From Ilyonectria destructans (lineage: Eukaryota; Ascomycota; Sordariomycetes; Hypocreales; Nectriaceae): a DNA stretch of 64,000 nt. The translations under genes and the position numbers were made by a program. This document shows positions 45,606 through 55,360 of this stretch, piece after piece (the stretch's first letter is position 1; every line of letters begins with the position of its first letter). The DNA is taken from assembly GCA_020740775.1 (NCBI GenBank), contig JAHEWK010000024.1, forward strand, positions 620,001-684,000. Reading direction: 5' to 3'. Under the pieces are notes generated by a model. The model was not told the origin of the DNA and ran no database searches. It saw only the letters and a list, made by a program, of their open reading frames with translations.

Positions 45606-46686
45606 GCTCATCTACCACGACTCGACACGGCTAGCTAGAATACCTAGGCCGCCGCTTCGAATCGGAGAGTGGACTCTATCCTCGGTATATGTTTTATGTC
45701 TCGCCTCATGATGGATATGAATTCGTGGTTTGGGAATGCAAGGAATTGTTCTATACGCGCCTCGAGCTGGACACACTCCGACATTTCTGCCGTCATCAGG
45801 TTTATGGTAGCAGGAAGGATGCATGCATGCTAGCAAACACCAGCATGCAGATCAGCACGAGGCGCCTTATCTTGATAGCGGCGTTATGGTGCAGGACTAT
45901 GCACGTGAATATTGAATCAATGATATAAAGACCCAGAGTCTATTTCCCATGCTGCCTCAGACAGGGGCTGCCACACCCACAACGGCTTTTTGCATTCAGG
46001 CCTCCAAATGTAGGAGGGTGAGAACTTCCCTCGACACAATCATCTCCGGCCGTCGCTATTAAGCTTGTTATCGATGAGACATAGCTCAATCTATTACGAC
46101 ATGATAAAAAGAGCTGTAGAAGCTGAACACCCGCAGTCCGTAGCGTCTTTAGTTTACCCACGCTCGATTGAAGCTTATCTCAAGCTACATTCCTCACCGA
46201 GGATCTACACAACGCCTGCATTTCCAGCGACCACCACTTTTAACACCAACAAACAACGAAAAAAGAAATTAGCAAAAATAAACATACAACAGTGAGGATT
46301 CCCCGGTCGTCACCGACCCGAGTACTAATTCACCGCTTCTCAGCTTGACTAAGGGAGAGCGGACGGGATCCCGTATTTTCTAAGAGCTATGGTCGTATGT
46401 ACCAGAAGCCTCGTTAACACAGGTTCTAAGCGCAAGGAGATTTGGTGTGGTGGGCGTGGCTTTCGCTGACTATTTCCTACGATCATTTTCGATTTATGAG
46501 TTGGTTTCCGTGACTCTTGAGTGAGATATGATTCATACTTGTGTGTTGATGCTTCTGAGTTGCTAAGGACTTCTTTCCGTAGATTTAGAGCCAATTAAAT
46601 AAAGGTCGATTGCGACCCGGGTATATTCGAACTCCGCACAACACCTCCATCATCCACTTGATCCTAAAGCTTCTGCTGGCCGTCTC
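45606..46686. other. 1.1 kb convergent intergenic region
   Basis: Between the DUF1748 gene and the coiled-coil gene, which end towards each other. No frame, RNA or repeat recognised. Confidence 0.5.
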
Positions 46687-48609
46687 CTAATCTACTTGAC
46701 TCCCGTGCTCTGCCAAGAACTCAGGCGGTACATCATTGGTCTCGCCATCTCTCTGGCTAGGTACGTCGCCGCTTGGTTGAGGACTAGGCGGCTCATCGTC
46801 CTGGTCCTGCTCTCCGAACCGGGAGACCAAGAGATCGGGGGGGACTTCGTTATCGCTTTCGTCATCATGATCCTTGTGCTCATGCTCGTGGCTCGAAAGG
46901 TCGATCTTGTCTTTCTGTGCAGTTGAGTGAGATGATCCTGTGAGGAGTTCGGGCTCCGCTTCCGGGGTTCCAAAGGTAGCCTTGAGGAGACCTTGAGCCT
47001 CCACAAACGCCTCCAGTTCTGCACCGATCGCACAGATGAGCAGATTCCAGTGCTTATCCTCGGCTAGCTGCAGTCTCTGTTCCAGCTCTTGAACCACCGA
47101 ATCCATTCGCGCAAGCTGCCCATCAATCGCCTCCTGAGATGCCGTTGCCGCGTCCTGGTCTCTGTGATGTCGCCCACTCTTGATCAATTCGCGCAGAGTT
47201 GATTCAAAGTCTGCCACAAATTTCGTCACTTCCGACCACACCGTGGCGCCTTCGACAAGAGCACATCGATCTTCCAAAATCTGGGCCTTACGGCGTTCGA
47301 GAATGGCAATCTCCCCTTCCCACCACGACCGAGCCATTTCCGCAGTACGCCGTTCTGGCCTTAGTCGCAAGAAATCTAGACCACCAGGCGACTCAATATC
47401 TGTTCCGGAGTCTGGGCCAGCACTTTGCTTAATGGCTTGTAGATCCAAAGGCGTAATAGGTGGGCGTCGCAACAGCTCCCGAACCTCAGTGTCGATGTCT
47501 CTACCGGCAGCTCGGTAGCCACTCAACCCAGATTCGCGCCGATTCTTGACGTCGTCAATCTTGTCCCGGACCCATCGCCGGCGATTGCGCATTCCAACTA
47601 GCTTCTCTTCCATCAGACGTATTTCTTCATCCAGAGATTCTTGTTCGATATCAAGTTCTCGCAGTTCCCTGCCCAAGGGCTCTTGGTCATCCTCCTCTAG
47701 TGCGTGAAGTTCGGCATAAATGCCGTCCCTCCTATCACTCATGGTATCGAGGTATGCCAATGCGTCCTTTCGTTGGGCTAGGGCGGTGTCTAAGTGAATA
47801 TCTTCCTCTGCCTTGAGCTCTGACAATGCAGCCATCGACCGACGCAAGCCGGCGCGAGCGGACTGAAGGCCCAGAGGTTTTCTTGATGCAGGCTGCCGCA
47901 CCGGTATTACGTTACCGTCAGGCGTAGATCGTGGCGGAACATAGAGAGAGCTGCTCATGCGGGACTTGGATGTGGCGGCTGAGTAAAAGGTACTCTCACC
48001 ACCTGTATCACTGTCTCTCTCTGGGTCCCTGTCAGAGACGCTGTCTCCGCTTCCTGCAAGCAGCCCTGAAGCCTGCAAGTCTAGAAGCTGTTGAATGTCC
48101 CGCTCTAGGGCCCTCTCCCGACGCTGCAGGCTACGCCATACAGAGTCTGGGCGATACGCGCCCTCGTGAGGTCTCTGTTGTAGAAAAGTGCTTTCAAGGC
48201 CAGAACGACTTGCCGCGAGCAGCCTGTTTCCTGCCAAGCTCTCCGTGTAGTTTGATGGCAGTGAAGGGCGGGAGCCTTGCTTGCTTATTAGGATCGAGGA
48301 TGTGATTGGGGGCGGCGGCTGCGAGAATATTGGTTTCGGTCGAGTCCTGGATGGCGAGCCCGGCGAGCGCATTTTGGTATCCCACGAGGCTGGTGGTGAG
48401 GGAAGTCGTGTGGAGTCACCCTGTGCTGCTGGTCTTCGGAGTCTTGGGCGAGGGGGCTCAAGGTCGGCGGCCATGGTTTCGTCTGGTCGAGGCTCAAGTT
48501 CATCGAGAGGGTATTCGCTGGGTGGCCGGGTCGAGCGATTGTGCAAGGGGAGGATTGGGAGGTGGTGTCGGGAATTGGAGATTCGATCAAGGAGAGACTG
48601 CGACGTCAT
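46687..48609 (-). CDS. Coiled-coil protein, possibly Atg28-like
   Basis: Single exon, 640 residues from the ATG at 48609 (an earlier in-frame TTG is not a likely start). N-terminus is Pro/Arg-rich and disordered, with the short conserved-looking block SEYPLDELEPRPDE. A helix around RRERALERDIQQLLDLQASG is followed by long coiled coils (LEEDDQEPLGRELRELDIEQ; EEIRLMEEKLVGMRNRRRWV) and a conserved-looking C-terminal helical domain (RSWWEGEIAILERRKAQILE; MDSVVQELEQRLQLAEDKHW), then an acidic tail (HEHEHKDHDDESDNE) and two copies of PPxxLxxxxGxQ-like sequence. The architecture and the ERDIQQLLDLQASG helix recall fungal Atg28, a coiled-coil factor of micropexophagy. I am unsure of this assignment; another coiled-coil scaffold is possible. 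Confidence 0.8.
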   Translation of the reverse strand: MTSQSLLDRISNSRHHLPILPLHNRSTRPPSEYPLDELEPRPDETMAADLEPPRPRLRRPAAQGDSTRLPSPPASWDTKMRSPGSPSRTRPKPIFSQPPPPITSSILISKQGSRPSLPSNYTESLAGNRLLAASRSGLESTFLQQRPHEGAYRPDSVWRSLQRRERALERDIQQLLDLQASGLLAGSGDSVSDRDPERDSDTGGESTFYSAATSKSRMSSSLYVPPRSTPDGNVIPVRQPASRKPLGLQSARAGLRRSMAALSELKAEEDIHLDTALAQRKDALAYLDTMSDRRDGIYAELHALEEDDQEPLGRELRELDIEQESLDEEIRLMEEKLVGMRNRRRWVRDKIDDVKNRRESGLSGYRAAGRDIDTEVRELLRRPPITPLDLQAIKQSAGPDSGTDIESPGGLDFLRLRPERRTAEMARSWWEGEIAILERRKAQILEDRCALVEGATVWSEVTKFVADFESTLRELIKSGRHHRDQDAATASQEAIDGQLARMDSVVQELEQRLQLAEDKHWNLLICAIGAELEAFVEAQGLLKATFGTPEAEPELLTGSSHSTAQKDKIDLSSHEHEHKDHDDESDNEVPPDLLVSRFGEQDQDDEPPSPQPSGDVPSQRDGETNDVPPEFLAEHGSQVD

Positions 48610-49204
48610 GGCTGAGGATGCAAGGTGGAGTTGCAGGAAAGCCAAGGGAGCGATCGGGAAGAGGCGATCTGAAGGTTGACTACATTCCCAGATAAGGAGA
48701 AGTTTGCTTTAGCATGCGCCGAGCGAAAACCGAAGTAGAAAGATGATTTCGTTAAACCTGATCAAGATTGATCGTGTGAGGAGGAGTTGTGACAACCTGG
48801 ACGGCGAGAGAGGAAGAGGTCACGTTCAAGATTTGGCATGTGCCTGGTCAGCGAGCGCGCGCGCCGTGCCGTGGTTTCCCGTTTTGGTCACAGTGCTGTC
48901 TCCCACAGGCAGCCTCCAATGTGCAGTGGGGCAGGATTGCCTAGGTTTGCCTAGGTGATTAGATAGGTGGGCGCGTTGAGGAAAGCAGATCTTGGTAAGA
49001 AATAAATCATGAGTATACTGCTATATAATAAACAAGTACTCTATACTTTACAAATAATAACCTAGATTTTGTGCGAATTGGAATACTCAGTACATCGGCG
49101 ATTGTCACTGGGCTGTCACTAGCAAACATGCTAACTTCAGAGCCAACTAGAATGAGTTGCCATTGGTTTCTACTATTTGCATCTAATCACCAAAAATTAC
49201 AGAC
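48610..49204. other. Intergenic region
   Basis: 595 bp, AT-rich near 48960-49080. Upstream of the coiled-coil gene and downstream of the decayed metallo-beta-lactamase gene. Nothing recognised. Confidence 0.5.
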
Positions 49205-50260
49205 TTACAGTCCATGACCTTCCTGGAGGGCATGTTTAAAGTCTGAAAGAAAATTTCACCTCGTTTTCTCAGGCCAACCTTTGGTCAAGAAATCATTGGC
49301 GCTGAGAGGGAAAAAGTCGACAACGCCCTTGAGATGACTGTCGCAGGCAATAATGACGAATACATTGCCTGCTCCGTCTGTCTCCTGTAGTTTCTCAAGT
49401 GTTTTCTCCGCCCTGTCTACATCGCTGAAAAGCATTCCGGGCCGCTTCTTCTGGTAAAATGGAAGCGACTTGTTGCCGTCGCGAAGCAGATGTTCAAAGA
49501 GACTCCCAGGGCAGGGCGTAGGTACATCTTGTTTTGAGGGGCGAAGGGAAATCTCCGATGGCAGCGGATGAGATTCGGAAGGTCGCATTTCTCCCGAATG
49601 GTGGCAAGCATCCGCACTCATCTGGATAAAGATGGTGGTGATGTGGTTGTGGCAGCGAGAGCCCAAAGATGCCCCACAGTGTGGCCTGCGCCATCGAGAT
49701 TGTAAAAACTACCGTCTCCAAAGTAGTTAAGAGCATTGAAACCGCCAACTTTGACTGCATTGTCTCCTTGGAAGTCGAGTTCAATAAGCTCTCTTCCTTC
49801 ATAGTCGGCCTCCAATATCAAGCCCCCTGGGTTTTTCGGGTAGCCGGGGACAAAGATGTCCTTGAAACCCGGTCTAACGATTAATTCCGTCGACGGTTCG
49901 AACCGAAAAGGGTCGCCGGTGTGGTCCCAGTGCCAATGACTCAGATGATGGCTTCAATGCTTTTAAGGTCAACATCATGTTCCACAAGCACATCGTAGAC
50001 ATCTTTCTCGATTGTGGCCCACATCCGGTCCTCCCCCTGGAAGCATGGTTGGATCACAGGGGGCAGACTGTCAAGATCTTTTCGGACGCTCAGATCGAAG
50101 AGGGGTCGCCTTCCTGAAGGATGCTCGATCAGGAGAGTGCGAAGAAGCCTCTAGGCGTTCATGTTCTTTAAAGACCCGTCCACAAAAATGTTTGGGACAT
50201 CAACGGTGGTGTTGGGATCGACAATGCGCACAGTAACTGTGCTCTGAGGCGACGGGATCA
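49205..50260 (-). pseudogene. Decayed metallo-beta-lactamase-fold hydrolase (lactonase-like)
   Basis: Read on the minus strand this is an almost complete metallo-beta-lactamase-fold hydrolase of the type found near fungal lactonases, but broken several times. Recognisable order: VRIVDPNTTVDVPNIF; LIEHPSGRRPLFDLSVRKD; the zinc motif HWHWDH in SHWHWDHTGDPFRFEPS; GLILEADYEGRELIELDF; DGAGHTVGHLWALAATTT; ACHHSGEMRPSESHPLPSEI; and a C-terminal SANDFLTKGWPEKTR. Lesions: TAG at 50153-50151; a one-base loss just before the zinc motif (TGA at 49943-49941 where a Trp codon is expected); a frame change near 49640; and TGA at 49258-49256 where Trp is expected, after which the family-like end NFLSDFK continues to a stop at 49205. 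The expected start ATG also appears changed. Non-functional as it stands. Confidence 0.85.
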
Positions 50261-50865
50261 GAGTACGGGACGTGGAGAATTATGGAGTAATGACTGGAGT
50301 ACGAAAAGGGTACTGATAACTACTGGGGCAGTAGATTGTGGACGGGTGGTATACGGGCGGCTACAGGTGCGGCTCCACGACAAATACAGGGAGAGGCGCA
50401 CTATGTATAGGTGCTCAGAGCAGCACAGCCCTTCTCTCAGCTTGAGCTGCCTGGGCGCCTGGTGGTCAGCTGCTCCTCCCCAGTCCTGGATGTGAACGTC
50501 CCGTCGTCTTCCTCATCCCACCCTCACTCACTACTCCGCCCTCCGCCCTCCGTCTCTCATCTCGCAACTATCCTCATAGTTCCCCGGCGTCGTCGTCGGG
50601 TCTCGGGCTCCTCCCTCCGTCCCACCGAAGCCCACACCGAAGCCGCACGTCGCCGCTGACCGCCGAATTTAGCTACGGTTCTGCCGCTGGTGCTGCGACC
50701 GGTGCTGCTACTATCGGTCATCGCCCTCGCTGGCATTGGTACTGGCCGCTTCTGGGCCGCCACCACCTCCGCCCGCCTCTCTTCTTTTGCGTGCGCACAC
50801 CACGCTCTCAGCGCAACGCACGTCCACGCCCACTCCAGCCCACGCCCGCCGCCCGCGAAACCACC
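50261..50865. other. Leader and promoter of the WD40 gene
   Basis: 605 bp, strongly pyrimidine- and CCG-rich from 50410 onwards, a typical leader of a broadly expressed fungal gene. An in-frame ATG at 50791 lies in this leader, but the context CCACCATGAG at 50866 fits better. Confidence 0.55.
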
Positions 50866-52983
50866 ATGAGCCAATCACAGCACTTCCCCCCTTCGCTGCG
50901 TCAGGCCGGCTCCGTCTCTGGCCCAGCCTCTGGTGCTGGCTCTGGCTCTGGCCCTGGTGCGGGCTCTCGCTCTAGCTCCCATCATCACGACGAACTGCAC
51001 ATGTCGGGCCTGAGCCAACCCGTTGCCCCAATGTCCATGTCGCCCCAGGACTACGAGTACGACTACCCGCCGCAGATCAAGCTCGGCCACTCCTCTCCCA
51101 ACCCCAATCTCAATCCCAATCCCACCTTTGCTTCCAGCTCCAACTCGGCCAGCTCGGTGCCCAACGTCCTCCAGCCAGCCGGTGGCCTGTCCGCCGCCCG
51201 TGCCCCAGCCTCGCCCAATCCCTCGACGACGCCGACCACGATGCACCAGCCGCAGCCGCCGTCTGCCTCATCCTCTGCTTCCGCTGCCGCTTCATCTGCT
51301 CACCAGCAACCACAGCACCATCATCATCAATCGCAGTCGCAACTCCCCTACTCGTCCTCGGGCTCGTCCTCCAAGCCCTCCTTGAGCATGTCTCACAGCT
51401 ACTCCCGCTCCAGCCCGGCCGCCGCCTACGAGGGCTCCTCTAGCTATCATGCCTACACGCCCACCACCCCGGGCGGCGCCTCCCAGCTCATGTCGCCTTC
51501 CGACCCCTCCAAGTACAATGCTCCGGGCTCCCAGCGCAACATCTCGAACACCCCGCTCGGCCTCGCTGACATCCGGCCCCGAGCTGACTCGAGCATGTCT
51601 GATGGCACCCATGGCCCTCTAGGATATGATCTCGCCAACGCCCAACCCGGCACCAGCAACTACTTGGCTCCCTGGGCCATCTACGCCTTCGACTGGTGCA
51701 AGTGGGCGCCTCAAGGCAATGGAGCTGGCAAGCTGGCCGTGGGAAGCTACCTGGAGGATGGTCACAACTTTGTACGTGTCTGACCTGCGATTCCTTCGCT
51801 CCTCCATACCTTTAAACTGTCGTGCTAACCCTGCTGTTCAGATTCAAATCCTCGATAGTCAACTCACCCCAACTCCCCAGGACGTCTATGCGCCGGGCTC
51901 ATCCAAGTACAACCTCGAGTTCACAAAGGTTGCCGAAGCGACGCACTCCTATCCCGTCACCCGCCTACTGTGGGAGCCGCCTTCCTCTCAAAAGCAGTCC
52001 ACCGACCTCCTCGCAACCTCCGGTGATCATTTACGCCTCTGGTCTCTCCCTTCCGAAACCCCTGCGACCCCAGGAAACACCATCACCCGTAGTGGCCGTG
52101 ACGCCGCCGTGGCCAAGCTGACCCCGCTGGCGCTGCTTTCCAACTCCAAAACCCCAGATCACACTGCGCCACTGACTTCCCTCGACTGGAACACGGTATC
52201 CCCCAACTTGATCATCACCTCGAGCATAGACACGACCTGTACCATCTGGGACATTCCCTCATTGACCGCCAAGACTCAGCTCATCGCCCACGACAAGGAG
52301 GTTTACGATGTTCGATTCTGCGCCAAGAGTGTCGATGTCTTTGTCAGTTGCGGCCAAGATGGAAGCGTCCGAATGTTCGATCTGCGAAGCCTCGAGCACT
52401 CGACCATCATCTACGAGCCAACCGGAAAGGAAGAGAGGGGTATGTTAATACGATCCCTGGAGCGGCGCCAAATGACAGACACAAGTTACTAATATATGTG
52501 ATAGATGCCAATGGCGGTCGCATAAGCCCGACGCTTGCGCAGCAGACCATGGCGAATCCCCCGCCTCTGCTGCGGCTCGCAACCTCTCCACATGACACTC
52601 ACCTCTTGGCCACTTTTGCCCAGGACTCTAACATCATTCGCATCCTAGATGTGCGACAGCCTGGCCAGGCCCTCCTTGAGCTCCGCGGCCACGGTGGTTC
52701 CGTCAATTCTATTGAGTGGTCGCCACTGAGACGAGGAACGTTGGCGTCCGGAGCCGACGATTGCCAGGTCCTGATTTGGGATCTCCTCAACTCCAACAAC
52801 CCTATGGGTCCCCCCATCAACGGCGCTCCTCAGCCGGATAACCAACGCAGCCCAGTGGCGAGCTGGCAGTGCGATTATGAGATTGGCAATCTTGGCTGGG
52901 TGCCTCATCTTCCCAATGCTGACCGTGGCGAGTGGCTAGGAGTGAGCGCTGGTCGGGGAATTTGGGGAACACGGGTTATGTAG
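50866..52983 (+). CDS. WD40 protein of the WDR68/DCAF7 (AN11) family
   Basis: Exons 50866..51771, 51842..52439 and 52505..52983 give 660 residues; introns GTACGT..TTCAG (70 nt, branch GCTAACC) and GTATGT..GATAG (65 nt, branch ACTAATA). About 280 residues of low-complexity Ser/Gly/Pro/Gln/His sequence (with Ser-Gly dipeptide runs) precede the beta propeller, which starts at APWAIYAFDWCKW and AVGSYLEDGHNF. Later blades read LWSLPSETP, PLTSLDWNTVSPNLIITSSI with CTIWDIPS, AHDKEVYDVRFC and FVSCGQDGSVRMFDLR. The last ones include IRILDVRQPGQALLELRGH and SVNSIEWSPLRRGTLASGAD. This pattern is the conserved DCAF7/WDR68/AN11 scaffold that binds DYRK/HIPK-type kinases in animals and MYB-bHLH factors in plants. 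The animal core is about 340 residues, so the long N-terminal tail is a fungal addition. Confidence 0.92.
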
Positions 52984-53649
52984 AGTGCCCGTCATTGGAT
53001 GGACTGATGTCTTCACGTCGCGCTGAACAGACTGCGATGGGTCTCGTGTTGCGCGATTGTCCACTTTGAATCATGTAGAATCTGGCTGGTTGGGTCTGGT
53101 ACAAGCATTGTGCGAAGCCCGGAGTTTTCGGGGGTCGGGTTGTTAAGTCATATTGGAGCCAGGGTACTGGATAAAATTGAGGGATGTGATGGCAGTGGAC
53201 AGCATGTTTCGGGCGGCAGGCTATGATATTTGAGACGATTGCTTCTGATGTCACACTGAGCTCTAGGCCAGAGTCGCCGGTACGATTCGGACAATGGCAA
53301 CGACGAGGATGGTAACCCCTCGGTGGGAGGAAGGAGTATCTGCAAGCGGTTGAGACGATTTATCATGTTCGCTTCAAGTCTTCCGCATTAGAAAGAGCAA
53401 ATACCTCATTTCGGGTTGTCGGTCTACTCCGGCCAACTTGGTTGAAGACGCTCACCAGGGTTGAGGGGGAGACGGCTCTTTGACGGCCACTCCTAGAACC
53501 ATAACGTGTCGCCTCACTACTTATATAGACAGGCTCGACATGTGCTATGAATGGTATCCAACAGAGCAACGAGCATAGAGACTTTATTAAGAGGACCTTA
53601 CGAAATGAAGGTGTTACCAATTTCTCGATCATATCTCATGTCACGCCTC
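52984..53649. other. Convergent intergenic region
   Basis: 666 bp between the WD40 gene and the quinone oxidoreductase gene. Several short ORFs only; expected 3' UTRs. Confidence 0.5.
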
Positions 53650-54808
53650 TTACAGCCGCGGTTTCGACGAGTCCGTCACTCCCTCACTCACCCTAATCAC
53701 TGCCTTGCCCGAAATCTTACGGTTTGATAGATCATGGAGTGCTTGAGGGACGCTGTCAAGGCCCGGGTAGCAGTGGGAAACCGTTGGCCGGATCTGGCCG
53801 CTCTCCATGAGAGGTTGAAGTTCTTGCCACATGAGCCGCCGTTCGTCGGGATCTCTACGAAGAGACTCTCCATATCGCTATCAAGACCATGGTTAGAAGA
53901 CTTCCAGCACATCAAGTTGGTTTGCACTGAACTCACATATCCGATCAGAGTCGCCTGCTTCAACAATACCCGGTTCATGGCTATCTTTTCCATTTGACCA
54001 TCCAACCCCGCGAAGCCCGTGACGAGCACTCTGCCACGATGCGCGAGGCATTTCAAACTGCGATCAACGAGACCGACGGGATCAAACACGACATCCACGC
54101 CTCTGCCACCTGTCTCTTCAAGAATTCGTTCCCACCAGTTGCCCTGCGTGTAGTTGATGCACTTGCTCGCACCCAGGCTCTCGGCATATGTGCACTTCTC
54201 TGCAGAACCTGCAGTTCCCAGAACACGGCAACCCATTGCCACGGCGATCTGGGTAGCCATTGCTCCTATTCCACCAGCTGCGGAGTGGACAAGAACCGTC
54301 TCGCCCGCCTTTAGCCCGCCGCGGAGGACCAAGGCTCCGTAGGAGACGGGTAAGGTTGCTCCGAGTGCTGCAGCCTCGGTAAAGTCCCATGACGCCGGTA
54401 TCTTCTGGAGCGAACCTGAGTCTTCCCGAATCACCACAAACTCGCAATAGGACCCCCCGCAATCCCCAAACACCGCATCGCCGGGCTTAAAGGATGATGC
54501 AGCCGGTGACGAGACGACGATGCCCGCAAATTCCAACCCAAGCGTAAAGGGGGGTCGTACTAGACTCTTGTTGTTTTGATGCAGCCCTTGCGCCTAATAT
54601 TCGTCAGAATACCTAGATCATATATAGGCAAATATGCCGACTGGGAATGAAAATGCGCCGCACGTACATATAAGATATCCACGAAGTTGACACCGGCTGC
54701 CACAACTCGGATCAGAATTTCGCCCGCCCTTGGCTGTGGAGGCGGTACATCTGAGACCCGGATATCGTCGAGAGAGCCGCAAAATTCGTGCACTACAATC
54801 GCTTTCAT
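53650..54808 (-). CDS. Zinc-less medium-chain dehydrogenase, quinone oxidoreductase type
   Basis: NADPH-dependent reductase of quinones or enones in the cytosol or mitochondrion. Exons 54668..54808, 53937..54593 and 53650..53877 give 341 residues. Introns are GTACGT..ATTAG (74 nt) and GTGAGT..GATAG (59 nt). The GroES-like half starts MKAIVVHEFCGSLDDIRV; the start used is the ATG at 54808, since the in-frame codon two before it is GTG. The Rossmann half has ETVLVHSAAGGIGAMATQIA, the AxxGxxG cofactor loop of this family, then AYESLGASKCINY-like sequence (YAESLGASKCINYTQG) and GGRGVDVVFDPVG. No zinc-binding cysteine set is present. The closest named relatives are zeta-crystallin-type quinone oxidoreductases; the substrate is unknown. 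Confidence 0.88.
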
Positions 54809-55360
54809 GGTCACGGTTTGATCAATGAACTGCCCGCCGTGTTATGCAAGGATCACCGAGGTTGTAATTCACTCTAGCATCAAATACCCGGTTGAGGTCT
54901 CTATATACGCTATAGTGTTGTTCCGCGCTTGTCCTATATCATCCCGAATTGCCGTGAGGGGAAGACTCTAGCAAATGTGATTTCTTTGGCTGCTGAGAAC
55001 CAACCTCCTTTCTTACCGTGGTACGAATCGGCAAGACGAGACCGATGGAGACCGTACAGTGTATTCCCCCAGTGATGCATTACAGTTGGCACCGTGATGG
55101 CTGCATAATTCGACATAACTGAAACCATAAAGTGCTGGCTTTTTATGCACACCCTCAATGGCCGCTGTTTAGCCGAGAGCCAGCAGAAGCTCTGACAGCA
55201 TCGGGAAACTTTAGCTAAGCGTGCCTGTTTCTTTGACGTCTACATACGCGCTCTCGTCCTCATCTTTCTTCATTCATTAATTTTCCCTCCGCCATCATTT
55301 GACGTTGCCTCCCTCTGTCCGCGACTGCTGCCTCCCCGTGGTGGCTCCCCCAGAGACACG
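54809..55360. other. Divergent promoter region quinone oxidoreductase / SPT5
   Basis: 552 bp between two divergent genes; the last 120 bp before SPT5 are CT-rich. No frame or RNA recognised. Confidence 0.5.

Noticed and set aside
50791..50865. Upstream in-frame ATG of the WD40 gene
   Set aside because: It lies in the pyrimidine-rich leader, and the downstream ATG at 50866 has a much better initiation context.
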